Part shown: positions 1 through 7,608 of the stretch, piece after piece
Layout of the letters: each line of letters begins with the position of its first letter
Position numbering within the stretch: the first letter of the stretch is position 1
From: Candidatus Fibrimonadaceae bacterium
GTDB lineage: Bacteria > Fibrobacterota > Fibrobacteria > Fibrobacterales > Fibrobacteraceae
Length of the DNA stretch: 39,932 nucleotides
Direction: 5' to 3'
NCBI GenBank assembly: GCA_031281275.1
Contig: JAITFP010000115.1
Span: forward strand, 1 to 39,932
Program-made: the position numbers and the translations under genes
The notes under the pieces: model-generated
Database searches by the model: none
Told to the model about the DNA's origin: nothing
The model's input: the letters and a program-made list of their open reading frames with translations, nothing else

Positions 1-377
1 ACCCCGTTCACAAAGGCGGGGGAGTTTTCGTCTGAGAATTTGTCTGCTATTTGGGCGGATTCTGATAAAATTACTTTTATTGGGGTATCTGCGAGCAGCA
101 TTTCTGTCATTGCTATTTGTAAAATTATTTTGTCTATTGTGGAAAGTCGCTCTGGAGACCAGTCTGGGATTAATTCTAAAAATATATTGCGGAATTCCTC
201 TTTTTTTTCCAAAACGCCATCAACCAATTTCATGCCAAACCTCTGCATATCGCCACTGATGGAATGGCTTTCCAAAACACCCGGCAGGCAATAGCCTGGA
301 GCTTCGCCCGTTATTTCCATTGCATATAAAAGTTGAAGGGCAAAAACCCGTGCGGGCCTTCGAGAAACAGAGGGCAT
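1..377 (-). CDS. nusB: NusB transcription antitermination factor (partial)
   Basis: NusB is an RNA-binding protein that works with NusE (ribosomal protein S10) at boxA in rRNA antitermination. About 125 residues can be read; the C-terminus lies beyond the window edge. The N-terminus has the family pattern RRPARVFALQLLY. Later come the helix ending IDKIILQIAMTEML, the segment TPIKVILSESAQIADKF and the near-terminal PAFVNG. The start ATG shares one base with the ribH stop (TAATG), so the two genes are probably translationally coupled; ribH-nusB adjacency is common in bacteria. Confidence 0.93.
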   Translation of the reverse strand, partial: MPSVSRRPARVFALQLLYAMEITGEAPGYCLPGVLESHSISGDMQRFGMKLVDGVLEKKEEFRNIFLELIPDWSPERLSTIDKIILQIAMTEMLLADTPIKVILSESAQIADKFSDENSPAFVNG

Positions 378-841
378 TAAGGCAACCTTTTATATAAATT
401 TGCCATTTCCACTGCGGCAGCGGCGGCATCCGTTCCTTTGTTGCCGCATTTTAAGCCTGCTCTGTCCATTGCTTGCTCAACTGTGTCTGTTGTTAGCACA
501 CCAAAAATAACCGGGGTTTTTCCTTCTCTTGCAAGATGTGCAATGCCAGAATTAACAGCGCTTGAAACATATTCAAAATGCGCAGTTGCTCCGCGAATAA
601 CTGCTCCCAAAACTATAACCGCATCAAACTTGCCGCTTGCCGCAAAGCGAGCCGCTATGCCCGGCAATTCGTACGCGCCCGGAGCCCAAGCAATGGTGAT
701 GTCGCTTTCGCTAACGGATGTTCTTTTGAGTCCAGAAACAGCTCCGTCCAAAAGATTTTTTGTAACAACTTCATTGAAGCGAGAAACTGCAATGGCAATT
801 TTCAAGCCCCGTCCGTCTAAACAGCCTTCTAGTATTTCCAT
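377..841 (-). CDS. ribH: 6,7-dimethyl-8-ribityllumazine synthase
   Basis: This enzyme condenses 5-amino-6-ribitylamino-uracil with 3,4-dihydroxy-2-butanone 4-phosphate in the penultimate step of riboflavin synthesis. Its 154 residues are the normal length. Family motifs appear in order: SRFN (about 20-23), PGAYELP (54-60), VLGAVIRG (77-84), the catalytic-His region AHFEYV (87-92, His88), FGVLTT (113-118) and RAGLKCGNKG (127-136). It is first in a ribH-nusB operon. A CTATCTT element 8 nt upstream and no Shine-Dalgarno suggest a leaderless or nearly leaderless mRNA. Only 34 bp separate it from the divergent rel gene. No FMN riboswitch fits in that gap. Confidence 0.96.
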   Translation of the reverse strand: MEILEGCLDGRGLKIAIAVSRFNEVVTKNLLDGAVSGLKRTSVSESDITIAWAPGAYELPGIAARFAASGKFDAVIVLGAVIRGATAHFEYVSSAVNSGIAHLAREGKTPVIFGVLTTDTVEQAMDRAGLKCGNKGTDAAAAAVEMANLYKRLP

Positions 842-849
842 AAGGGGGT

Positions 850-856
850 AAGATAG
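850..856 (-). promoter_or_regulatory. -10-like element of ribH
   Basis: CTATCTT on the minus strand, 8 nt before the ribH ATG. The predicted transcription start falls at or very near the start codon. It lies only 6 bp from the oppositely oriented rel element. Confidence 0.6.
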
Positions 857-862
857 AAATTT

Positions 863-869
863 CTACATT
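863..869 (+). promoter_or_regulatory. -10-like element of rel
   Basis: CTACATT, 6 nt before the rel ATG at 876. No Shine-Dalgarno is present, so the mRNA is predicted to be leaderless. Confidence 0.65.
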
Positions 870-875
870 TGTGTT

Positions 876-2984
876 ATGGATCCATCGGAAGTAGCCCAAT
901 CTCTCATAGATATAAACCCAAAGCTGGATAGGGCACTTATTGAAAAAACCGTGGCTTTTGTTATGGAAGCACACAAAGGGCAGTTGCGCAAAAGCGGGGA
1001 GCCATATATAAAGCATCCTATAGAAGTGGCTAAAATACTGGCAAATTTGAAAATGGATTCCGTGGTTGTGGCTTCGGGGCTTTTGCACGATGTGGTGGAA
1101 GATACTGTGTATTCCATAAAGGATCTTCAAGATAATTTTGGAATGGAAATAGCGGAAATGGTAGACAGCGTAACTAAAATTTCCGATATACAAAAAGGAG
1201 CAGACAGAACCGCAAAAACTTTCAAAAAATTTTTAACTTATGTTTCAAAACGCCCACAAGTTGTGGCAATAAAACTCGCAGACCGCCTCAACAATATGTA
1301 CACCCTGCAATACCTAAAACCCGAAAGGCAGCGTGCCATAAGCGAAGAAACCCTTAATTTTTATGCTCCACTGGCTCACAGGCTTGGGCTTTATTCATTT
1401 AAATTTGAGTTGGAAGATTTGGCTTTTAAATATCTGCACCCAGACGAATATGCATCAATAGAAAGCCACCTGCAATTAACCAACAAAGAACGCGAAGAAT
1501 ATATAAATTCAATAATTTTTCCGCTGAATATAAAAATGAACCTGGAACAATTGGACTGCGATATAAAGGGCAGGTCAAAGCACATTTACAGCATATACGA
1601 AAAAATGAGAAATAGGGGCTGCAAAATAGATGAACTTTACGATATTTTTGCCATTAGAATTATCGTTAATCAAGTGACAGATTGCTATACCGCCCTTGGT
1701 TATGTGCATAACTTGTGGATGCCGCTTTACAGCCGCTTTAAAGACTACATTGCAGTTCCAAAGCCAAACCTTTACCAAAGCCTGCACACCACGGTTATAG
1801 GTCCGCAGGGAAAGCTCGTTGAAGTTCAAATAAGAACCAAAGATATGAACGAAACCGCAGAGCACGGCATGGCTGCGCATTGGGCTTACAAATTCAATTT
1901 GAAACACGAAGAACTTGAAAAAAATATGGATTGGGTGGGCAAAATAACTAAAATGCAAAATGAAATTCCAAATTCAACGGAATTCTTAGGTTTTTTGCAC
2001 GAAAGCCTTTTGCCAGAAGATTCTTACGCTTGGACACCTCAAGGAAAAAAAATAACTCTGTCCTCTGGCGCAACCATTTTGGATTTTGCCTTTGCCGTAC
2101 ACACAGATTTGGGTTTGCATTGCCTGGGTGCCCGTGCCGGTGGCAGTGTTTTGGGATTGGACGCAGATATTCCCATTGGAGAAACCATTCAGGTTTTGCA
2201 TAGCGATTCTCAGGAACCGCAAGAAAACTGGCTATCAATAGCTAAAACCCAAAAGGCGCAAACTGCCATAAGGCAATGGCTTAGAAAAACAATAACAACC
2301 CAATCTGAAGTTTTAGGGAGAAAAATATGGCAAAGAGAATTGCAAGGCTTGAAAATATCAAGGGAAAATTATCCAAAAGACTCCGATATTTGCCACGCTT
2401 TTAAAGTTCAAAATATAAGTTCTTTTTACGAAAGCCTTGGCAAAAGCGAAATTCCTCTTAAAAATGTTTTCAATTTCCTAAAACGATATTCAGACGATTC
2501 TTATGCTTGGCAAAAACTTAAACTATTCAATGTATTTAGCTCGGCAGAGAATTCGCCTATAAGCATAGGTTACAATGAAAGATTTTTGCTCAAATATGCT
2601 CCGTGCTGCAATCCGCTGCCAGGGGATAATGTTAGGGGAATTATGAAAAGCGGCAAGGGAATAGAGATACACAAAGAAAATTGCAGAATTTTGAATAAAT
2701 TTTCGCAAGAACAACAAATATCACTGCAATGGGAGCAGCAAAACACAGTAAAACCGGAGTTCAAATGCGTTTTTAGAGTAGAAGCGGCAGATAAAATGCA
2801 AATGGAAGACATTTTCAGTGCGGTTTCAAAACACCATGCTCTTGTGAAAAAAACTATATTTGAGAATAAAGAAGGGCAGCTCAGGGGCAAGATAGACTTG
2901 CTAGCTTTTAATTCTGCTCAGGTAAAGAACATAGAGCAATCATTAAAAGCTATTGCTGGAATTCAGAGGATAAAGAGGTTATGA
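876..2984 (+). CDS. rel: Bifunctional (p)ppGpp synthetase/hydrolase, RelA/SpoT family
   Basis: This is a long RSH enzyme that makes and degrades the stringent-response alarmone. In order, the 702 residues contain: an HD hydrolase domain with KHP (46-48), the HD pair His71-Asp72 and the loop LADRLNN (134-140); a synthetase domain with RFKDYIA, KPNLYQSLHTTV and VEVQIRT; a TGS domain (about residues 383-445) with the conserved HTDLG His; a zinc-finger/RIS segment with APCCNP and HKENC; and a C-terminal ACT domain. Both catalytic halves keep their key motifs, so it is probably the bifunctional and possibly the only long RSH protein. It overlaps the next gene by ATGA. The ATG at 876 is chosen for its 6-nt spacing from the promoter-like element. 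Confidence 0.95.
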   Translation: MDPSEVAQSLIDINPKLDRALIEKTVAFVMEAHKGQLRKSGEPYIKHPIEVAKILANLKMDSVVVASGLLHDVVEDTVYSIKDLQDNFGMEIAEMVDSVTKISDIQKGADRTAKTFKKFLTYVSKRPQVVAIKLADRLNNMYTLQYLKPERQRAISEETLNFYAPLAHRLGLYSFKFELEDLAFKYLHPDEYASIESHLQLTNKEREEYINSIIFPLNIKMNLEQLDCDIKGRSKHIYSIYEKMRNRGCKIDELYDIFAIRIIVNQVTDCYTALGYVHNLWMPLYSRFKDYIAVPKPNLYQSLHTTVIGPQGKLVEVQIRTKDMNETAEHGMAAHWAYKFNLKHEELEKNMDWVGKITKMQNEIPNSTEFLGFLHESLLPEDSYAWTPQGKKITLSSGATILDFAFAVHTDLGLHCLGARAGGSVLGLDADIPIGETIQVLHSDSQEPQENWLSIAKTQKAQTAIRQWLRKTITTQSEVLGRKIWQRELQGLKISRENYPKDSDICHAFKVQNISSFYESLGKSEIPLKNVFNFLKRYSDDSYAWQKLKLFNVFSSAENSPISIGYNERFLLKYAPCCNPLPGDNVRGIMKSGKGIEIHKENCRILNKFSQEQQISLQWEQQNTVKPEFKCVFRVEAADKMQMEDIFSAVSKHHALVKKTIFENKEGQLRGKIDLLAFNSAQVKNIEQSLKAIAGIQRIKRL

Positions 2985-3535
2985 AAAGCACAATTAAAAT
3001 TCACGTTCCTCCTTCGCAACAAGTTATGCGCAATCGCACCTATAACCGCCATATGCGCAATTTATATTACGAAAAGTCTAACTACCAGTTCAGAAAGATA
3101 AAAAAAGCTATGGATGCCCAAACTATGCTCAAAGAACTGAACTTATTGCCAGAACTTTATGAATTTTTAGGGCATTTGGATGTGTGCCAGTATTATGCAA
3201 AACAAGCAGTTTATTGCAACAAGTCCGAAAAAATAGTGCCATATTCCCAAGACCATCACTGGGGAATTCTGCAAGAAGAAGTTTTGCTGGTGTATTTTTT
3301 GGAAGAACAAATTTCCAGTGCTAAATATGTGGTGAACCATATAGAAACAAACTTAAAAGTACAGGCTTTTGCAAAGAAAAATGATGTTATTGTGCAGCAT
3401 ATACTTTCCAACATAGACGAGCTAAATGAAGATGCAGAAAAAGATTTGCATTATTTTTGCGATAACATTGAAAAGAGATACAAGATAGGCAATAAACTAT
3501 TTGGCGTTTTGCAAGAATTGCAAAATTTTCAGTGA
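2981..3535 (+). CDS. Hypothetical protein downstream of rel
   Basis: This 184-residue cytosolic-looking protein belongs to no family I recognise. It has no signal peptide or membrane segment. The N-terminus is basic (KIHVPP, then an Arg/Tyr/Lys-rich stretch), and the rest is mostly helical with many Leu, Glu and Lys. Its start overlaps the rel stop (ATGA), and the next gene starts 9 nt downstream, so it lies in a tight rel-hypothetical-methyltransferase operon. Codon use matches its neighbours and the operon position supports a real gene. Confidence 0.75.
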   Translation: MKSTIKIHVPPSQQVMRNRTYNRHMRNLYYEKSNYQFRKIKKAMDAQTMLKELNLLPELYEFLGHLDVCQYYAKQAVYCNKSEKIVPYSQDHHWGILQEEVLLVYFLEEQISSAKYVVNHIETNLKVQAFAKKNDVIVQHILSNIDELNEDAEKDLHYFCDNIEKRYKIGNKLFGVLQELQNFQ

Positions 3536-3544
3536 GGGGATTTT

Positions 3545-4330
3545 ATGGAAAAAAAAGAAGAATTAGCAAAGCAGCAGCGTCTTATATGCGGGGTGAGAGC
3601 CGTGGAAGAAATGCTCAAAAAAAAGCCTGGTTTAATTCATAGAGTGCTGTTCAAGTTGAAAAGCGGTAACGTTAAATTGTACGAATTGCAAAAACTTGCC
3701 GTACAAGCCAATGTCCACGTTCAACAGGTAGAAGAAAAATCTTTGGACAAATTGACAAAAAGGCATGGCGGCGTTATTGCCCTTTGCCACGAAAAAGCTG
3801 TGCTGCCTTGGAATGAAACGCGAAAAATTTTGATGGAAATTAAGAAAAACAGCATTCCCTGCCGCGTTGTGGTAGCCGCAAATTTAGAAGACCCTCATAA
3901 TCTAGGTGCTTGCATTCGCTCTTCGTTTGCACTTGGTGCTAATATTATGCTGCTTCCAGCAAAAGGTTCTTGCGGATTAACGCCTGCTGTGGAGCGAAGC
4001 GCGGCAGGAAGCCTTGAAAAAATGACTCTTTGCCGCCCAAGCAATCTTGAAATTGCCTTAAAGGAACTCAAAGAAGCTGGCTATCAGATTGTTGGTTTAG
4101 ATGGACACAGTAGCACTTCAATAATCAACTTTGAATTTTCCGAGCACCTCGTTATGGCAATTGGCGGAGAAGACAAGGGGCTTCCTCCAGATATCAGAAA
4201 ATATTGCGACTCGATTGTGAAAATTCCAATGTTTGCAGGAGCGCATTCCTACAATGCAAGCGTGGCGCTTGCGCTGGGGTTATATACGGCAAGTTTTTCT
4301 ATATTTACCAACACACAAATGGGAGACTAA
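3545..4330 (+). CDS. TrmH/SpoU-family RNA 2'-O-methyltransferase (RlmB-like)
   Basis: This SPOUT-class enzyme should transfer a methyl group from SAM to a ribose 2'-OH in rRNA or tRNA. Residues 12-82 match the SpoU substrate-binding domain, starting ICGVRAVEEML and ending GGVIALCHE. The catalytic domain follows: motif 1 at 114-126 (LEDPHNLGACIRS with Asn119 and Arg125), motif 2 around 203-228 (LVMAIGGEDKGLP with Glu209) and motif 3 at 235-247 (SYNASVALALGLY with Asn237). These are the knot-forming residues of TrmH/RlmB. Length (261) is typical of RlmB, but the exact nucleotide target cannot be read from sequence. GAGGGG 5 nt before the ATG is the Shine-Dalgarno. Confidence 0.88.
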   Translation: MEKKEELAKQQRLICGVRAVEEMLKKKPGLIHRVLFKLKSGNVKLYELQKLAVQANVHVQQVEEKSLDKLTKRHGGVIALCHEKAVLPWNETRKILMEIKKNSIPCRVVVAANLEDPHNLGACIRSSFALGANIMLLPAKGSCGLTPAVERSAAGSLEKMTLCRPSNLEIALKELKEAGYQIVGLDGHSSTSIINFEFSEHLVMAIGGEDKGLPPDIRKYCDSIVKIPMFAGAHSYNASVALALGLYTASFSIFTNTQMGD

Positions 4331-4331
4331 A

Positions 4332-5051
4332 ATGAAACAAATATCAGCGCAAAACATTGATTTCAAAGAACTGAACGAGCAGGTGAAAGCGGCTACGGAA
4401 GATGTTTGCATAGACCATTGCTATGGGCAAAGATTTATAGGCAGCGCTATGAAAGGAAAGAATCTTGTGATAAACGGAACACCCGGCAATGCACTAGGTG
4501 CTTATTTAGATGGTGGCATTATTGAGGTGAAAGGCAATGCCCAAGATGCAGTTGGCGACACAATGAACGATGGCAGAATAATAGTCCACGGCAGCACTGG
4601 CGATGCCTTGGGCTACGCTATGAGAGGCGGCAATATTTTTATACGCGGCAATTCGGGATACAGAACCGGTATTCACATGAAGGAATACAAAACCAAAAAG
4701 CCAGCTATAGTGATAGGAGGCAAAACAGGTAGCTTTTTAGGTGAATATTTAGCAGGCGGAATTATAGTGGTGCTTGGTATAGATATAGATGAGATTCCTG
4801 TTGGAAATTTCACAGGCACAGGAATGCACGGCGGCAAAATTTTCATCAGAACAAACAAAGAACTTTCCGGGCTTCCGGCGCAGGTTGTGCTAGAACTAGC
4901 TTCTGCTGCCGATTTGCAGGAAATAGAACCTTATGTTGCAGAGTTTTCCAAACATTTTGGCGTGGATGCAAATTCTTATTTGAAAGACAGATTTTATTTG
5001 TTGAAACCTAATGCAAAAAATCCTTACAAGCAGTTATACACTCATAATTAG
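4332..5051 (+). CDS. Stand-alone GXGXG protein (glutamate synthase domain 3-like)
   Basis: A 239-residue protein made almost wholly of the right-handed beta-helix found at the C-terminus of glutamate synthase large subunits and in FwdC-type proteins. Repeats of the form G-x-x-x-G-x-x-x-x-G-G-x-I are visible: GNALGAYLDGGII, GDTMNDGRIIVHG, GDALGYAMRGGNIFIRG, GSFLGEYLAGGIIVVLG and GTGMHGGKIFIR. The amidotransferase and FMN/Fe-S domains are absent and not encoded nearby. Archaeal-type glutamate synthases split these domains into separate genes, so it may be such a subunit or have a structural role. A longer reading from 4233 would overlap the previous gene by about 100 bp; ATG 4332, one base after that gene's stop, is preferred. 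Confidence 0.82.
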   Translation: MKQISAQNIDFKELNEQVKAATEDVCIDHCYGQRFIGSAMKGKNLVINGTPGNALGAYLDGGIIEVKGNAQDAVGDTMNDGRIIVHGSTGDALGYAMRGGNIFIRGNSGYRTGIHMKEYKTKKPAIVIGGKTGSFLGEYLAGGIIVVLGIDIDEIPVGNFTGTGMHGGKIFIRTNKELSGLPAQVVLELASAADLQEIEPYVAEFSKHFGVDANSYLKDRFYLLKPNAKNPYKQLYTHN

Positions 5052-5060
5052 AGAAATAGC

Positions 5061-6110
5061 ATGACTGAGGAGAAGAAAACCATCTATCTTGTTGATACTG
5101 ATAAAGCGAATTTGAAGCTTGGCAAAAATGCGCTTGATGAACATTATAGAGTTTTGACCATGAATTCCGGCGACTCTCTTTTGAAATATATCAATAAGGG
5201 TCTCCCAGATTTAATTCTTTTAGATGCTGAAATGCCAAAAATGAACGGCTATGAAACAGTGAAAATCATAAAAAGCCAAGAGGCAACCAAGGATATTCCA
5301 GTTGTCTTTTTAACGGTAAAAATTGGCGGCGATAGCGAAAAAGAAGGGTTTTCGCTCGGTGCCATAGACTATATAATCAAACCATTTTCTCCATCTCTTT
5401 TGCTAAAACGTGTGGAAATGTATTTTAAACTTGTAGATCAAAATGAGAATTTGCAAAAGGTGGTTGCAGAAGAAACCAAATCTATATTGGAATTGCAAGA
5501 TGCTCTTTTAAAAGCAATAGCAGGGCTTGTGGAAACCAGTGATAGCCTTACTGGCAAGCACGTGGAAAAAACGCAGAGTTATTTGGGTTTGTTGATTAGT
5601 GCCATATCAAAGCGAGGTTTGTATGCAGAGGAGATGCACGATTGGAATATAGGTTTGGTGTTGCTATCTTCGCAGTTGTATGATGTTGGCAAAATTGCGG
5701 TGAAAGACGAGATTCTCAATAAACACGGCAAACTAACAGAAGAAGAATTTGCCGAAGTAAAAAAGCATACGACTAGCGGCGAAGGAATTATTGAAAAAAT
5801 GGACCAAAAATCAACTGAACACGAATTTTTAAAACATGCTAAAATTTTTGCCGCTACTCACCACGAAAAATGGGATGGGACTGGATACCCAAAAGGCTTG
5901 AAAGGAGTGGAAATTCCGCTTCAAGGCAGGCTTATGGCAATAGCCGATGTGTACGATGCTCTAGTTTCCGACAGACCTTATAAAGAAGCATTTTCCCACG
6001 AAGAAGCCGTTAAAATTATCTCAAACAGCAAGGGAAGCGCATTTGACCCTGATTTAGTGGATATATTTCTTGAGATTTCTGGTGAATTTGAAAAAATTTC
6101 AGTTGTTTGA
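5061..6110 (+). CDS. REC-HD-GYP response regulator, degenerate HD site (copy 1)
   Basis: The protein has a receiver domain (about 5-125), a short coiled linker and an HD-GYP cyclic-di-GMP phosphodiesterase domain (about 145-340). In the receiver, phospho-acceptor Asp55 (LILLDAEMP), Thr85 and Lys107 are present, but the acidic pair is D12-T13 instead of D-D. In HD-GYP the GYP segment HHEKWDGTGYP (267-277) is intact, but the metal-binding His of the HD pair is Tyr207 (QLYDVGK; codon tat at 5679-5681). The paralogue at 14280 has His at the same position. The family hydrolyses c-di-GMP through a di- or tri-metal centre, so activity is probably reduced or lost and the protein may act as a binder. 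It starts 9 nt after the previous gene. Confidence 0.9.
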   Translation: MTEEKKTIYLVDTDKANLKLGKNALDEHYRVLTMNSGDSLLKYINKGLPDLILLDAEMPKMNGYETVKIIKSQEATKDIPVVFLTVKIGGDSEKEGFSLGAIDYIIKPFSPSLLLKRVEMYFKLVDQNENLQKVVAEETKSILELQDALLKAIAGLVETSDSLTGKHVEKTQSYLGLLISAISKRGLYAEEMHDWNIGLVLLSSQLYDVGKIAVKDEILNKHGKLTEEEFAEVKKHTTSGEGIIEKMDQKSTEHEFLKHAKIFAATHHEKWDGTGYPKGLKGVEIPLQGRLMAIADVYDALVSDRPYKEAFSHEEAVKIISNSKGSAFDPDLVDIFLEISGEFEKISVV

Positions 6111-6122
6111 AGCAGGAGTTTT

Positions 6123-6129
6123 CTACATT
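6123..6129 (+). promoter_or_regulatory. -10-like element of the 6140 gene cluster
   Basis: CTACATT, 10 nt before the ATG at 6140 and just after the stop of the regulator gene. It supports 6140 over the TTG at 6107 as the start. Confidence 0.55.
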
Positions 6130-6139
6130 TACACTGAAT

Positions 6140-7099
6140 ATGGCTTTTCTTTTTCCCCCTCTTTGGTTGCTACTTGTGCTTGCCCCATCAGCACTGGCTA
6201 ATTTCACGCAAACAGATTCCGCAAAAGCGGTTGCCTATTGCCAAGGCGGTTCATTTATGAACACCGTAGTTCTGGGCAAAGACCCCGACAATGCCAGAGT
6301 CAAAGCGAAAGCAGAAATAGCGCAAAATTTGATTTCCAAGGTAAAATCCGAAACCAATATGGCTAATTACAGCGAAGAAAATGATGGCATTCTCAAAGAA
6401 TCCAGCAAGTTTTTGGAGAAAGGCAGAATAGAAAGCGATTTGACTCTCATAGGCTTTCAGGAAATGGAATTCCCCAAGCTACAAGAAAACGGTGGGTATT
6501 TGCTCAGAGCTTATGTATGCGTTAAAGATATTGCCAAGCCTTACTTGGAAAAGCAGAGGATTTTGGCGGAATCAATTGAGATGTCCAAAGATTGGCATAA
6601 AATCCAAAACAGTTGGAACGAATTTATGAGCATCCAAATTTTGCTTGAAGGCTTGAGGGTTGAGTCAAAATATCTTGCCTCGGCTAAGAAGTCTTATGAC
6701 AAAGCAAAAAAGGATTACAAAGAGCATTGCAACGCTAAAACGCACTGGAACCCAGAAAAGAAAACCACTTATTCCGATATAGCCTTTTCCAAGCTCTCCG
6801 GCAGCATAAAAATGGAAAATACGCCTTGCGCTGGAAAGGGCATATCACTTGTTTACAAAGGGGAGCCAATTTGCAAATCCAGCGGAGGTCCCTACGGTTG
6901 CTCATATCAACCATCTTTGAAGATAACCTCCTGCAACGGTGCAGAGCTTAGGCTTTTGGAAAGTCCGGCTCCGGTAAAAGGCTTTGACCAGAAAGAAGAG
7001 ATTGCTTTAAAAAAACTGCAAGATAAATTAAAAACAGAAAATTTTTGGAATGAATGGGAACAGGAAATTAAACAAAGGAGTCCACAATGCGAACAATAA
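6140..7099 (+). CDS. Secreted LPP20-like envelope protein
   Basis: A 319-residue protein with a clear signal peptide (MAFLFPPLWLLLVL then APSALA, cleavage before NF). Residues about 25-135 look like the LPP20/FlgT-N type fold: an alternation of small residues in NARVKAKAEIAQNLISKV, a long variable loop, then ESDLTLIGFQEME and GGYLLRAYVCVKD. The C-terminal half has six or so Cys, including CAGKGISLVYKGEPIC and GGPYGC, suggesting disulphides. An upstream TTG at 6107 is in frame, but it would sit inside the preceding gene and bury the promoter-like element, so ATG 6140 is chosen. First gene of a four-gene envelope cluster. The LPP20 assignment is by pattern only. Confidence 0.65.
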   Translation: MAFLFPPLWLLLVLAPSALANFTQTDSAKAVAYCQGGSFMNTVVLGKDPDNARVKAKAEIAQNLISKVKSETNMANYSEENDGILKESSKFLEKGRIESDLTLIGFQEMEFPKLQENGGYLLRAYVCVKDIAKPYLEKQRILAESIEMSKDWHKIQNSWNEFMSIQILLEGLRVESKYLASAKKSYDKAKKDYKEHCNAKTHWNPEKKTTYSDIAFSKLSGSIKMENTPCAGKGISLVYKGEPICKSSGGPYGCSYQPSLKITSCNGAELRLLESPAPVKGFDQKEEIALKKLQDKLKTENFWNEWEQEIKQRSPQCEQ

Positions 7100-7608
7100 T
7101 TATGCTAATTGCCTTAATGTCTGCCTTCTGCTTTGGGCAATTGCAAGGAACAATCCCCAGTTTTCAATTGCTTACAATAGAAAACGAGCCTGGGCTAAAC
7201 AAGGATAATTTAAAAGAGAATGCAAAAAAAATCGGAGCTAAACGCATAGCTCTTTCCTTTTTTGCTACTTGGTGCGTTAATTGCGCGGAAGAACTCGCTC
7301 TCTTGAAAAAGAACGCAAACGAGCTTCAAAAAAACGGAGTACAGGTGTATTTGATAAATGTGGGAGAAAGCATTCACAAGGATGGAGAAAAGGTGAGCGA
7401 TATGGCAAATAAATATGCCGGAGATTCTTTTCCCCTTTACTTTGACCCAAACGGAAACTTATTGAAAAAATCCGGCTTTGTTCAGGAAAAAAGCGGAAGA
7501 TATTCCCTGCCCTTAACAATAGTCCTTGATTCCGATTTGCAGGTTTTAAGCGTTTTGACAGCGGTGAACAAAGAAAACTTTCCTAAAATTTTGTGGAGTG
7601 AATTATGA
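7087..7608 (+). CDS. Periplasmic thioredoxin-fold (TlpA/ResA-like) protein
   Basis: A 173-residue exported thiol-disulphide protein. It has a signal peptide (MRTIIMLIALMSAFCFG), the beta-strand ALSFFATW, the redox motif C63-V-N-C66 and the cis-Pro region SLPLTIVLD near 140. This is the order of the TlpA/AhpC-TSA family, which reduces or oxidises cysteines of envelope proteins. GGAG lies 6 nt before the ATG, and the gene overlaps the previous one by 13 bp, so they are co-translated. Because its neighbour upstream is Cys-rich and exported, that protein is a natural substrate (inference). Confidence 0.85.
   Translation: MRTIIMLIALMSAFCFGQLQGTIPSFQLLTIENEPGLNKDNLKENAKKIGAKRIALSFFATWCVNCAEELALLKKNANELQKNGVQVYLINVGESIHKDGEKVSDMANKYAGDSFPLYFDPNGNLLKKSGFVQEKSGRYSLPLTIVLDSDLQVLSVLTAVNKENFPKILWSEL

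Noticed and set aside
4233-4331. Upstream extension of the GXGXG gene
   Set aside because: It would overlap the methyltransferase by about 100 bp, and the added residues do not belong to the domain; ATG 4332 follows the previous stop by one base.
6107-6139. TTG start of the LPP20-like gene
   Set aside because: It adds 11 residues before a normal signal peptide and places the promoter-like element inside the gene.
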